NCBI GenBank assembly: GCA_023405815.1
Contig: JAEXXM010000054.1
Location: forward strand, 51,030-115,029
Direction of reading: 5' to 3'
Source of the DNA: Pseudomonadota bacterium
GTDB lineage: Bacteria > Pseudomonadota > Alphaproteobacteria > Rhizobiales > Hyphomicrobiaceae
Length of the DNA: 64,000 bases
Shown: piece by piece, positions 42,261 through 50,028 of the stretch
How the letters are laid out: each line of letters begins with the position of its first letter
How positions within the stretch are numbered: position 1 is the first letter of the stretch
Translations under genes and position numbers: made by a program
The notes under the pieces: generated by a model
The model's input: only the letters and a program-made list of their open reading frames with translations
Databases searched by the model: none
Told to the model about the DNA's origin: nothing

Positions 42261-43307
42261 CTATGCGTCCCGTGGCAGCGGCGTCCACAGAACCTGATCG
42301 ATATGCGTAGCTCCCGCAGCGAGCATCACGAGACGGTCGAAGCCGAGCGCGCAACCCGACGCCGGGGGCATCAGCGCGAGCGCGGAGATGAAGTCCTCGT
42401 CGATGGGATAGCGCTCGCCGTAGCGCTCTTGCTTCCTCTCCATCTCGGCTTCGAGGCGCTGGCGCTGCAACTCGGGGTCGGTCAGCTCGCCGAAGCCGTT
42501 GGCGAGCTCCACGCCGCAGCAGTAGAGCTCGAAACGCTCGCCGACGCGCGGATCGGTGGGGCTCGGCCGCGCCAGCGCGGCTTCACTCGCCGGATACTCG
42601 ACGAGCAGCGTCGGGCGCCCGATGCCGAGCTTCGGCTCGATCAGCGCCGTCAGCACCTTCGCGAAGATGTCGGCCCAGGTGTCGCCATCGCGCGCCTTGA
42701 CGCCGGCGCTATCGGCCGCGCGGGAGAGTGCATCGCGATCATTTCCGGCGGCCTCCACCGTTGCCATCAAGTCAATTCCCGCATGTCGCGTGAAGGCCTC
42801 CGCGACGGTCAGGCGTTCCGGCCGTGCCATCGGATCGCAGGTGACACGGCGCCATGCGAAGTACTTCGCGCCGGCGACCTCGGCCGCGATCCTGAGCAGC
42901 GCGCCGCAGTCCTCCATCACCGCCTCGTAGGGTTCCCTTGCGCGGTACCATTCGAGCATCGTGAACTCGGGCGCATGCAGCGCGCCCCGCTCTCCGTTCC
43001 GGAACACCGGCGCGAAGGCGAAGATTTTCTCCTCGCCGGCAGCGAGCAGCTTCTTGCATGCGAATTCCGGCGAGGTGTGAAGGTAAAGCGTGCGCCGACC
43101 AAGGTCGGGCGCGATGAGCTCGGTGCGGAATGCCTTGAGGTGCATCTCGTTGCCCGGCGAGACCTGTAGGCATCCGGGGTCGGCTTCGATGAATCCCTGA
43201 GCCTCGAAATGGGCGCGGATCGCTGCCTTAATACGTGCGCGGGCAACGAGGAACGGGCGGCGGTCGGCATGGACCTCTCGGGTCCACCACGGACGGTCTG
43301 AGCTCAT
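42261..43307 (-). CDS. epmA: EF-P beta-lysylation protein EpmA (GenX/PoxA)
   Basis: 348-residue truncated lysyl-tRNA synthetase paralogue lacking the anticodon domain. Class II motifs are visible: motif 2 VFRNGERGALHAPEFTMLEWY and motif 3 GCALGFDRLVML at the C-terminus. Upstream LQVSPGNEMHLKAFRTEL and YLHTSPEFACKKLLAAG match GenX. It attaches beta-lysine to the EF-P lysine. It is divergent from the adjacent efp gene (174-bp gap). Confidence 0.93.
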   Translation of the reverse strand: MSSDRPWWTREVHADRRPFLVARARIKAAIRAHFEAQGFIEADPGCLQVSPGNEMHLKAFRTELIAPDLGRRTLYLHTSPEFACKKLLAAGEEKIFAFAPVFRNGERGALHAPEFTMLEWYRAREPYEAVMEDCGALLRIAAEVAGAKYFAWRRVTCDPMARPERLTVAEAFTRHAGIDLMATVEAAGNDRDALSRAADSAGVKARDGDTWADIFAKVLTALIEPKLGIGRPTLLVEYPASEAALARPSPTDPRVGERFELYCCGVELANGFGELTDPELQRQRLEAEMERKQERYGERYPIDEDFISALALMPPASGCALGFDRLVMLAAGATHIDQVLWTPLPRDA

Positions 43308-43493
43308 GCGGCATCTCTAGACCAAGTCGCCTTGTGGTCACAGACCGGAGCCGCGACAATTGTGGCCGGGGCGCCCCAACCCCCAGCTTGGCCTTTTGGC
43401 CCGGAAAGGGTATGAGAGCGCCGAGCTTTTCCCCTATCGGCCGTTTTCGAGCGCGCCTAGCGCCGGCGCCGGCCCTCTTCAATGGAGAATTAT

Positions 43494-44063
43494 GTGGCCA
43501 AGGTCATCGCCTCATCGGTGCGCAAGGGCAATGTGCTCGATCTTGACGGCAAGCTCGCCGTCGTCATCCACGCCGAGAACATCCACCCCGGCAAGGGCAC
43601 GCCCGTCACGCATCTCGAAATGCGCCGCATCGCCGACGGCGTGAAGGTGACCGAGCGCTACCGCACCACCGATCAGGTCGAGCGCGCCTACCTCGAGGAG
43701 AAGGACTACAACTACCTCTACGAGGACGACACCGGCTACACCTTCATGCATCCGGAGACCTTCGACCAGATCACCGTGTCGAAGGACGTCGTTGGCGACC
43801 AGGCGCAGTGGCTGCAGGAAGGCATGACGTGCTCCCTGTCGCTGCATGAGGGCGTGCCGATCGCGATCGAGCTGCCGCAGCGCGTGACGCTGGAGATCGT
43901 CGAGGCCGATCCGGTCGTCAAGGGGCAGACAGCCTCTTCGTCCTACAAGCCGGCAAAGCTTTCGAATGGCGCCCGCATCATGGTGCCGCCGCATATCGAG
44001 TCCGGCACGCGCGTTGTCATCATGACGGCCGATGGGTCGTACGTGGAGCGCGCCAAGGACTGA
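43494..44063 (+). CDS. efp: Elongation factor P
   Basis: 189-residue EF-P that relieves ribosome stalling at polyproline. The modified lysine lies in IHPGKGTPVTHLEM. With GTG at 43494 as start it becomes Lys34, as in E. coli, and GGAG lies six bases upstream; the in-frame ATG four codons earlier would shift it to 38 and lacks a good ribosome site, so GTG is preferred. C-terminus RVVIMTADGSYVERAKD is encoded by the 57 bases that are repeated exactly at 44996-45052. Domain order (KOW, OB, OB) is complete. Confidence 0.93.
   Translation: MAKVIASSVRKGNVLDLDGKLAVVIHAENIHPGKGTPVTHLEMRRIADGVKVTERYRTTDQVERAYLEEKDYNYLYEDDTGYTFMHPETFDQITVSKDVVGDQAQWLQEGMTCSLSLHEGVPIAIELPQRVTLEIVEADPVVKGQTASSSYKPAKLSNGARIMVPPHIESGTRVVIMTADGSYVERAKD
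44007..44063 (+). repeat. Direct repeat, left copy (efp 3' end)
   Basis: 57 bases identical to 44996-45052, covering the last 18 codons plus stop of efp. Acts as candidate attL of the cassette. Confidence 0.95.
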
Positions 44064-44124
44064 GACGGCGAGCGCGAGCGCCTACCGGTCGGGCTGAGCA
44101 ATCGTGCCGCCTTCGAATGTCGCG

Positions 44125-44337
44125 TCACGGATCTGCATGCTCTTGACGTTCTTGCTGCACGGGAGGGCAGGGCACCGCGCCGTAGGAGCAATAGACGCAG
44201 CACTCGCCTTTCTTCGGTGTCAGCCGCGCACCGCAATACCTGCAGTCATAAACGTATTGGCACGCGTCCATCGGCATGACCTCCACCGAAGAATGGCCGC
44301 AGTTCGGACAGGTAATAGTCGATTGAAGCTCTACCAT
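44125..44337 (-). CDS. GDCCVxC-domain zinc-ribbon-like protein
   Basis: 70-residue cysteine-rich protein with an N-terminal TCPNCG and CRYCG pair, then GECCVYCSYGAVPCPP, the family motif with Asp replaced by Glu. Family members lie in mercury-resistance-like and other metal loci, and the cysteine pairs would bind a metal. The ATG at 44337 was chosen; no strong ribosome site is visible, and codons upstream are possible. It is downstream of a 27-residue peptide on the same strand and divergent from the MerR gene. Confidence 0.8.
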   Translation of the reverse strand: MVELQSTITCPNCGHSSVEVMPMDACQYVYDCRYCGARLTPKKGECCVYCSYGAVPCPPVQQERQEHADP

Positions 44338-44383
44338 GCGCTTCGATCGCATCGCAGCGCGAGGTTGCCTCGGGGCACCCCGT

Positions 44384-44467
44384 CTAGGGGCAGAGCGGGC
44401 ACACCGCGTAAGCCGTTGCGCCGAGCGCCAGCAGCATTGCGGCAGCAATCGTAAGCTTCGCAATCAT
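44384..44467 (-). CDS. 27-residue exported peptide ending in CPLCP
   Basis: Very short ORF with GAGGAG seven bases before the ATG. The sequence is a signal-like hydrophobic stretch (MIAKLTIAAAMLLALGATA) and the short end YAVCPLCP, a CxxC pair that could bind a soft metal. It precedes the GDCCVxC gene by 46 bases, and a MerR-type promoter lies upstream. Coding status rests on the ribosome site, the promoter and the CxxC end; a leader role is possible. Confidence 0.5.
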   Translation of the reverse strand: MIAKLTIAAAMLLALGATAYAVCPLCP

Positions 44468-44526
44468 CGCGTATCTCCTCGTGTAATGGCGACGTTTCGA
44501 CGAGCCCTGGAACGCAGCTCAGGGCA

Positions 44527-44557
44527 AGCCTACAATCTGTAGCCACTACAGATGCAA
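44527..44557 (-). promoter_or_regulatory. MerR-type promoter with central dyad
   Basis: On the minus strand TTGCAT and TAGGCT are separated by 19 bases, the elongated spacing used by MerR activators. The spacer holds the perfect dyad ATCTGTAG-N3-CTACAGAT (44535-44553). It faces the peptide/GDCCVxC genes and lies 17 bases before the MerR gene on the other strand. Confidence 0.75.
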
Positions 44558-44573
44558 GTGTGGAGTTTTCACC

Positions 44574-45014
44574 ATGGTTGCGAGGTCGAAGAAGCCATTG
44601 CTGATCGGGGGCGTTGCCGAGCGGACAGGGGTCAATATCGAGACCATTCGCTATTACGAGCGCGTGGGCCTTCTGCCGCATCCGCCGCGGACCGGCGGAA
44701 GGCGTCGCACCTACGACGAAGGCTCTGTGCGCTTGCTCGATTTCATCCGCCGCGGTCGCGAGCTTGGATTCTCGCTCGCGGAGGTGCGCACGTTACTCGA
44801 GCTTGCTGATCGCGGTGCTGTCGCTTGCGCAGAGTCGAAGGATATGTCGGTCCGGCATCTTGCGGACGTGCGCGGGAAGATCAGGAGCCTCAAGAAACTA
44901 GAGCGCACTCTCAAGAAGATGACAGACGCCTGCCAGCCCGGCACCCAACTCTCGTGCCCAATTCTCGATGCCCTTGGCGCCGACGGGGTGAAGGAACGCG
45001 CGTTGTCATCATGA
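44574..45014 (+). CDS. merR: MerR-family metal-responsive regulator
   Basis: 146-residue MerR regulator: winged helix (IETIRYYERVGLLPHP), a dimerising helix and metal-binding C-terminus. Cys85, Cys120 and Cys128 (CQPGTQLSCPIL) correspond to the three Hg(II) ligands of Tn501 MerR, the last pair one residue closer. The final codons (VKERALSS) run into the right-hand 57-bp repeat and stop inside it, so the repeat codes here in another frame than in efp. Likely controls the divergent genes through the dyad at 44535-44553. Mercury specificity is likely, not proven. Confidence 0.85.
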   Translation: MVARSKKPLLIGGVAERTGVNIETIRYYERVGLLPHPPRTGGRRRTYDEGSVRLLDFIRRGRELGFSLAEVRTLLELADRGAVACAESKDMSVRHLADVRGKIRSLKKLERTLKKMTDACQPGTQLSCPILDALGADGVKERALSS

Positions 45015-45052
45015 CGGCCGATGGGTCGTACGTGGAGCGCGCCAAGGACTGA
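44996..45052 (+). repeat. Direct repeat, right copy of the efp 3' end
   Basis: 57 bases identical to 44007-44063; candidate attR of the cassette and probable original efp 3' end. Confidence 0.95.
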
Positions 45053-45061
45053 CCTTAGACG

Positions 45062-45535
45062 TCACTCCGGCCGAGCCATCTCCCGCCACGCGCGGACCTG
45101 CAGCGCCCGGTCGGCCGTATGCGAGCGCACGCAGTCGGCTGCGATGGGTTGAGCCATCGTGCCACCTTCGAAGATCTCATAGGGGATCTTGCAGTCGCTA
45201 TCGCGCAGGGTAATCCAGTTGCGCTGGGCGGAGCGGACCGCGTCGGCAGCCTTGCTGCTGAGAACCTCGAGAAGACGACCGTACTCCGCGTTGAGCATGT
45301 CGTCCCAAACCTTCGTCTCCTTGCCGATGCACTCCACCATGCCGACCGTGGACTGCCCCTCCGGCAACTCGAGGCATGGGTCCGACACGCGTCCGACGCA
45401 GTTGAGGGGAGGGCGGCTCGCGTCGAGCTCGGCCTGAACGCACGCCGCAATGATCTCGCCGTCGCCTGCTGAAGCAGGGAGCGTGCAGCATGCCCACGAC
45501 AGGGCGAGAGCTGCTGCAAGCAATACGCGTCTCAT
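45062..45535 (-). CDS. Secreted LprI-like (DUF1311) protein
   Basis: 157-residue exported protein with signal peptide (cleavage near LPASA-GDG) and the DUF1311/LprI pattern: WDDMLNAEYGRLLEVL followed by RSAQRNWITLRDSDCKIPYE. Six cysteines in the mature part suggest disulfides. LprI in mycobacteria inhibits lysozyme; many members are uncharacterised. The ATG at 45535 was chosen because the signal peptide starts there; the frame extends upstream without signal-peptide character. Directly adjoins the right repeat of the cassette. Confidence 0.83.
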   Translation of the reverse strand: MRRVLLAAALALSWACCTLPASAGDGEIIAACVQAELDASRPPLNCVGRVSDPCLELPEGQSTVGMVECIGKETKVWDDMLNAEYGRLLEVLSSKAADAVRSAQRNWITLRDSDCKIPYEIFEGGTMAQPIAADCVRSHTADRALQVRAWREMARPE

Positions 45536-45569
45536 TGCGTGGCTCCCGTACCTCGCTCGGCGCGACCGC

Positions 45570-46058
45570 TCAGCCGAGCGACTTGCGCACCTCGAAGATT
45601 TCCATGATGCGCGCGCCGCGATGCGGTCCATCGCACACGAACGTCCAGCGCCCCTCCGTGTACGTGTCGCACATCTTGACCCCCTTCACGAGGATCCAGT
45701 GCCCTTCCTTGCCCTTGTGCACGGCGAGGATGTAGTGCGCCCACACGTTGCGCGGCTTCTGCATCCACGTCCACAGCGTCGGCCGCTCCTTCCGCGGCTT
45801 GGCCATGAAGGTTTCCTTCAGCGTCATCTCGTAGCCGAACTGGGCGAGGGCGGCGGCCACCTCGTCCGAGCCCGTGCCCTTGACGACGGACTTTCGCGTC
45901 GTGCCGCGGTCGATACGGATGGCGTCCTCGATTTTCGAGATCGGGTAGCCGGTGATGGCGGAAAGCACGTAGGGGCCGCAGAATGCCGTGCGGCCCGTGT
46001 CGTTGTTGGCCTCTGAGAGGCTCGATGTCATACGGTCGCAGCCGGCAAAGCCGTCCAT
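45570..46058 (-). CDS. Papain-fold-like protein, function unknown
   Basis: 162-residue protein without signal peptide. Cys27 in TAFCGPYVLSAITG resembles the catalytic Cys of C39/C70-type folds, and GHWILVKG near residue 118 supplies a plausible His; an Asp follows in MCDTYTEGRWTF. The region RIDRGTTRKSVVKGTG matches no family known to me. Might be a peptidase or transglutaminase-like protein. Alternative start at 46031 is possible. Confidence 0.55.
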   Translation of the reverse strand: MDGFAGCDRMTSSLSEANNDTGRTAFCGPYVLSAITGYPISKIEDAIRIDRGTTRKSVVKGTGSDEVAAALAQFGYEMTLKETFMAKPRKERPTLWTWMQKPRNVWAHYILAVHKGKEGHWILVKGVKMCDTYTEGRWTFVCDGPHRGARIMEIFEVRKSLG

Positions 46059-46154
46059 GGGAAAGCCCTGGGGAAGCCTCGGACAATGGTTAATGAAATG
46101 TCATCGTAAGAGGTTTACGAACAGTTAACGGGTCGTGACGGAGGAGGTTGGCGC

Positions 46155-46457
46155 ATGCTTGTGGTGGTCGTGTTCCTCGAGGCGCTGACGGGGCGCAAGG
46201 AGGAGCTGAGGGAGGCGCTGCAACGCTATGCCAAGACCTGTCTCGAGCGCGAGACTGGATGTCAGAGATATGACATCGCCACCGACCCCCTCGAGGGCGC
46301 GGCGTTCCTCCTCTACCAGATCTATGATGACGAGGCCGCCTACCTCGCCCACCGCGAGCTGCCGCACTACGCCGATTTCCGCTTTCTCACCGACCCGTGG
46401 GTGAGGTCGCGACGCGTGCTCACTTATAAGGCGGTTGCCCTATCCGACGCCGCTTGA
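46155..46457 (+). CDS. Antibiotic biosynthesis monooxygenase (ABM) domain protein
   Basis: 100-residue single ABM domain (dimeric ferredoxin-like fold): VVVFLEALTGRKEELREAL at the N-terminus, CLERETGCQRYDIATD in the middle and LPHYADFRFLTDPWV near the end. Related to YgiN-type quinol monooxygenases; the reaction is not fixed by sequence. GGAGGAGG precedes the ATG. Its stop lies 62 bases before the chosen malonyl-CoA decarboxylase start, so co-transcription is likely. Confidence 0.85.
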   Translation: MLVVVVFLEALTGRKEELREALQRYAKTCLERETGCQRYDIATDPLEGAAFLLYQIYDDEAAYLAHRELPHYADFRFLTDPWVRSRRVLTYKAVALSDAA

Positions 46458-46519
46458 GCCATCTGGAATCGCCCACCACCTTTCGAAGTGTGCCGCTGTG
46501 CTGCAGTCCCCAGGGACTC

Positions 46520-47971
46520 ATGTCGCGCTATCGTTGCCGCCCGAGTGAGAAGGACCAAGCTTTGAACGTCTCGTTTCTCCAAGAATTGCTGAGCTCGGTG
46601 GCCGAGCAGGGTCGCTCGCTCCTGCCGAAGTCTCTGTTCCGCGCGGACAGCGGCGACGACATCGAGGAACTCGCCGTTGCACTGCTGTCGGGCCGCGGCG
46701 AGGCATCGGGCGTCGCTATCGCCCGCGAGGTTCTCGATCGCTACGCGCGGCTCGATGCCGCCGCGCGCCTTCGCTTCTTCCGCTTCCTCGCCGCCGACAT
46801 GCAGCCCGATCCCGGCGCCGTGGCCGCTGCGGCGCGCGAGCATCTGGAGGCACCGACCGACGCTACCCTCGCGAAGCTGCAGAAAGCCCTCGAGAGCCCG
46901 CGCGTGGAGTTCTTCCGGCGCCTGCACCTCGCCCCCGGAGCGACACCCGAGATCGTCGCCATGCGGCGCGATATCTTGCGTGTTCTCGCGGACGAGCCAA
47001 AGCTCGTTCCGGTCGATACCGATCTGCGCAGGCTGTTCTACGTGTGGTTCAACCGCGGCTTCCTCGTCCTGCGCCGCATCGACTGGAACACCCCCGCGGC
47101 CATCCTCGAGAAGATCATCCACTACGAGGCCGTGCACGAGATCCGCGGCTGGGACGATTTGCGCCGCCGCCTCGATCCCACCGACCGACGCTGCTTCGCG
47201 TTCTTTCACCCCTCGCTTGTCGACGAGCCGCTGGTGTTCGTCGAGGTTGCCCTGATGCGCGAGGTGCCCGATGCGATTGGCGCGGTGCTGGAGGAGCCAC
47301 ACGTCCAGGCACCGGCAAGACCGCCGACGACCGCCGTCTTTTATTCCATCTCGAACTGCCAGGAGGGCCTCAAGGGTATTACCTTCGGCAACTTCCTTTT
47401 GAAGCAGGTGGTGGAGGAATTGGCGCGCGAGCAGCCGAGCCTGAAGAATTTCGTCACCCTCTCGCCGGTGCCGCAGTTTGCAGCATGGCTGGAAAAGGCC
47501 GCCAACAAGGACAACCATCCCGTCGCTCACGAGGCGCGCGCACTCATGGAGGCGATCCGCCGTGCCGACTGGCCACATGGCGCAGACGAGGCCGAGTATG
47601 CGGCGATCGAGTCGGCGATGATGACCCTCGCCGCGCACTATTTCCTGATCGCCAAGGGCTTCGATGGCCGCCCCGTCGATCCGGTCGCCCGCTTCCATCT
47701 CGGCAACGGAGCGCGCCTCGAGCGCATCAACTACCTCGCCGATCCCTCCGAAAAAGGCCTGCGCGACGCCTATGGGCTCATGGTCAACTACTACTATGAC
47801 CCCAGGGAAATCGAGCGCAATCACGAGGACTATGCCAATCAGGGCACCGTCGCCTCCTCGCGCGCCGTGCGTGCTCTTCTGAAGGCGAAATCCAAGGTCC
47901 GCGCGCTCGCGACAGATGCCCAGCCGCAGGCCGCACTCCCTGCCCCGGAGCCGGAGAAGGCCGGCTCCTGA
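46520..47971 (+). CDS. Malonyl-CoA decarboxylase
   Basis: 483-residue MCD, converting malonyl-CoA to acetyl-CoA and CO2. Family segments include WNTPAAILEKIIHYEAVHEI, FFHPSLVDEPLVFVEVALM, FYSISNCQEGLKGITFGNF and LIAKGFDGRPVDPVARFHL, with the NGARLERINYLAD end. ATG at 46520 was chosen; a TTG at 46454 overlapping the ABM stop and a TTG at 46562 after AAGGA are alternatives. No malonate uptake or CoA ligase gene is next to it. Confidence 0.9.
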   Translation: MSRYRCRPSEKDQALNVSFLQELLSSVAEQGRSLLPKSLFRADSGDDIEELAVALLSGRGEASGVAIAREVLDRYARLDAAARLRFFRFLAADMQPDPGAVAAAAREHLEAPTDATLAKLQKALESPRVEFFRRLHLAPGATPEIVAMRRDILRVLADEPKLVPVDTDLRRLFYVWFNRGFLVLRRIDWNTPAAILEKIIHYEAVHEIRGWDDLRRRLDPTDRRCFAFFHPSLVDEPLVFVEVALMREVPDAIGAVLEEPHVQAPARPPTTAVFYSISNCQEGLKGITFGNFLLKQVVEELAREQPSLKNFVTLSPVPQFAAWLEKAANKDNHPVAHEARALMEAIRRADWPHGADEAEYAAIESAMMTLAAHYFLIAKGFDGRPVDPVARFHLGNGARLERINYLADPSEKGLRDAYGLMVNYYYDPREIERNHEDYANQGTVASSRAVRALLKAKSKVRALATDAQPQAALPAPEPEKAGS

Positions 47972-48115
47972 CGGCTCGGGGGATACCGCGGCGTCGAGCG
48001 ATAGCGTCCACACTTGTCACTCCGCGCCCTCCCCGGGCAAAATGAGCGCTGCGCCGTCGACGGACGGCGGATGCCTGAAAGCCTAACGCTGCGCCGGCAG
48101 CGCCGGAGATGCGCA

Positions 48116-49084
48116 ATGCGCTATGGTGACGAGGATCGCGAGAGCAACAACGTCGAGGATCGCCGTGGCCAACGCGGGCCCGCCTTCCGCTTCCCCGGCG
48201 GCGGACAGGGCACGCGCATCCAGATCCCTATCGGCGGCGGCGGCATCAGTCTCAGCACGCTGCTGATCATCGGCGTCGTGATGCTCCTGCTCGGCATCAA
48301 CCCGCTCGACCTCCTGACCGAAGGGCAATATCCGCAGGTCCCGCAGATGCCGCAGACCGAGGTGCGCAAGTCACCCGGCCCTCAGGCCAATCGTGGTCCC
48401 GACATCCCCGGGCTCCCCGGCGGAACCAAAGTCACCAGCGAGGACGATATGAAGCGCTTCGTCTCGCAGGTGCTGGCCGATACCGAGGACGTGTGGGGCA
48501 ACGTTTTCCAGAGCTTCGGGCGCCGCTATTCCGAGCCGCAAATGGTGCTGTTCAGCGGCGCTACGCGCACCGCCTGCGGTACCGGCGTGTCGCAGATGGG
48601 CCCCTTCTATTGCCCGCTCGACCGCAAGATCTACATCGACTTGGCATTCTACGACATGATGAAGCGCCGCTTCGACGCGCCGGGCGATTTTGCCCAGGCG
48701 TACGTCATCGCCCACGAGGTTGGCCATCACGTGCAGAAGCTTCTCGGCATCGCCGACAAGGTGCAGGAGTTGAAAATGCAGTCCGACGAGCGCGACGCCA
48801 ACGCGCTGCAGGTGCGCATGGAGCTGCAGGCGGACTGCCTCGCCGGCGTGTGGGCCAACCTCAACGATCAGGTGAAGAACCGGCTGCAGCCGGGCGACGT
48901 CGAGGAGGGGCTCAACGCCGCCAGTCAGATCGGTGACGACATGATCCAGCGCCGCACTCAAGGCACCGTCGTCCCTGATGCCTTCACTCATGGCAGCTCC
49001 GATCAGCGCGTGCGCTGGTTCAAGCGCGGCCTCGAGGCTGGCGACATCGCCCAGTGCGATACGTTCAATACGAATAGCCTTTGA
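48116..49084 (+). CDS. Neutral zinc metallopeptidase (YpfJ type), membrane-anchored
   Basis: 322-residue protein with one transmembrane segment (STLLIIGVVMLLLGINPLDL, about residues 42-61), so the catalytic domain is likely outside the cytoplasm. Zinc site is AHEVGHHVQKLLG near residue 200, with ELQADCLAGVWAN supplying the third ligand. The N-terminal RFPGGGQGTRIQIPIGGGG segment is typical of the family. ATG at 48116 was chosen at the start of the conserved MRYGDED region. Peptide substrates are unknown. Confidence 0.9.
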   Translation: MRYGDEDRESNNVEDRRGQRGPAFRFPGGGQGTRIQIPIGGGGISLSTLLIIGVVMLLLGINPLDLLTEGQYPQVPQMPQTEVRKSPGPQANRGPDIPGLPGGTKVTSEDDMKRFVSQVLADTEDVWGNVFQSFGRRYSEPQMVLFSGATRTACGTGVSQMGPFYCPLDRKIYIDLAFYDMMKRRFDAPGDFAQAYVIAHEVGHHVQKLLGIADKVQELKMQSDERDANALQVRMELQADCLAGVWANLNDQVKNRLQPGDVEEGLNAASQIGDDMIQRRTQGTVVPDAFTHGSSDQRVRWFKRGLEAGDIAQCDTFNTNSL

Positions 49085-49174
49085 GCCACGGTGGAACAAA
49101 GTTGAGCGCCTGAGAGCAGGCTTTAGCAACCGTTGCTGCTATATTGGAGTTATGCTGGCTGAAAGGCTTGCTCC

Positions 49175-49963
49175 ATGAAGCGAGGTAGGATCGCCGTTGC
49201 ACCTGTCGCCGCCCTGCTGGGGCTGGCAGGGTTTGTTGCGGTCTCCGACAAACCGGCGCTCGCCACGCCCCCTGGCTCGATGCAGCTTCCATCGGGCGAT
49301 CTGCCGGAAACCGGCTCGCCTCCGCCCGAGCTGAGATTGCGCGCCATCGTCACGCGCGCCGTCGATGATTCGATCGCCACATGGACCCGGCTGATGCAGC
49401 CGCGCGCCGTCGAGGTCGCCGCCGTCAGCGTGCGGTTCGTGGCACGGCTCGCGCCCGACAACTGCTATGGCCTATACACCGGCGACGGTCCCGCCTACTG
49501 CAGCGGCAACCAGACCGTGTTCGTCGGCACGACTTTCGCCAATCGTCTGATGAGCAGGTTCGGACGCCAGGCCGAGGCCGGGATCACTTTCCTCATCGGC
49601 CACGAGATCGGCCACCATATCCAGAATCTAAATGGCCGGTTCCATGCGCTGAGCCAGGCGATCTATTCCGCGCCCGAGAATGGACCCGAGCAAGTGCGCA
49701 GGTTCGAGTTGCAGGCCGATTGCCTCGCCGGCGTCTGGATTCACGATAGCCCGGCGTGGGCCAGATCGGACCAGTTCCGCGCCGACCTGCTCGCTATTCT
49801 CTCCGACATCGGCGACGACAAGCTCTTGGCAGGCCATACTGATGCGAACATCCGGCGTGTTGGCTTGCACGGCACGACCGAGCAGCGCACGCGCTGGTTT
49901 CTGCGCGGTGCGCAGACCGGCGACGTCGATGCCTGCGACACCTTCTCAATCGCGCAGCCTTGA
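49175..49963 (+). CDS. Secreted neutral zinc metallopeptidase, second copy
   Basis: 262-residue relative of the preceding gene with a signal peptide (cleavage near PALA-TPP) instead of a transmembrane anchor. The zinc motif GHEIGHHIQNLNG and ELQADCLAGVWIH are conserved, and the C-terminal EQRTRWFLRGAQTGDVDACDTF parallels its neighbour. Tandem placement suggests an ancient duplication with division into anchored and soluble forms. GAAAGG precedes the ATG. Confidence 0.88.
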   Translation: MKRGRIAVAPVAALLGLAGFVAVSDKPALATPPGSMQLPSGDLPETGSPPPELRLRAIVTRAVDDSIATWTRLMQPRAVEVAAVSVRFVARLAPDNCYGLYTGDGPAYCSGNQTVFVGTTFANRLMSRFGRQAEAGITFLIGHEIGHHIQNLNGRFHALSQAIYSAPENGPEQVRRFELQADCLAGVWIHDSPAWARSDQFRADLLAILSDIGDDKLLAGHTDANIRRVGLHGTTEQRTRWFLRGAQTGDVDACDTFSIAQP

Positions 49964-49967
49964 GCCC

Positions 49968-49997
49968 AAAAAAGGCTCGGGCCCCGAATGGGGCCCG
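49968..49997 (-). terminator. Terminator of the minus-strand SPOR gene, convergent
   Basis: On the minus strand the stem CGGGCCCC / GGGGCCCG with a four-base loop is followed by AGCC and a run of six T. A second small stem GAGCC / GGCTC overlaps it on the plus strand. Confidence 0.85.
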
Positions 49998-50028
49998 AAG
50001 TGCGCTATCGATCCGAACATTTCGGAAA

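Larger units (their letters stand above)
44007..45052. mobile_element. Small integrated MerR/GDCCVxC cassette at the efp 3' end
   Basis: A 989-bp unit (from the left repeat to the right repeat) is bracketed by perfect 57-bp direct repeats of the efp 3' end. That is the pattern left by site-specific integration with reconstitution of the target gene. Contents are a MerR regulator, a 27-residue exported peptide and a GDCCVxC-domain protein. No integrase or transposase is inside or adjacent, so it would be a passively mobilised or decayed element. Alternative: a recombination-mediated duplication. Confidence 0.55.

Noticed and set aside
44064..45061. Integrase or transposase gene belonging to the efp cassette
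   Set aside because: All frames in the cassette are accounted for by MerR, the small peptide and the GDCCVxC protein; no recombinase motif is present.
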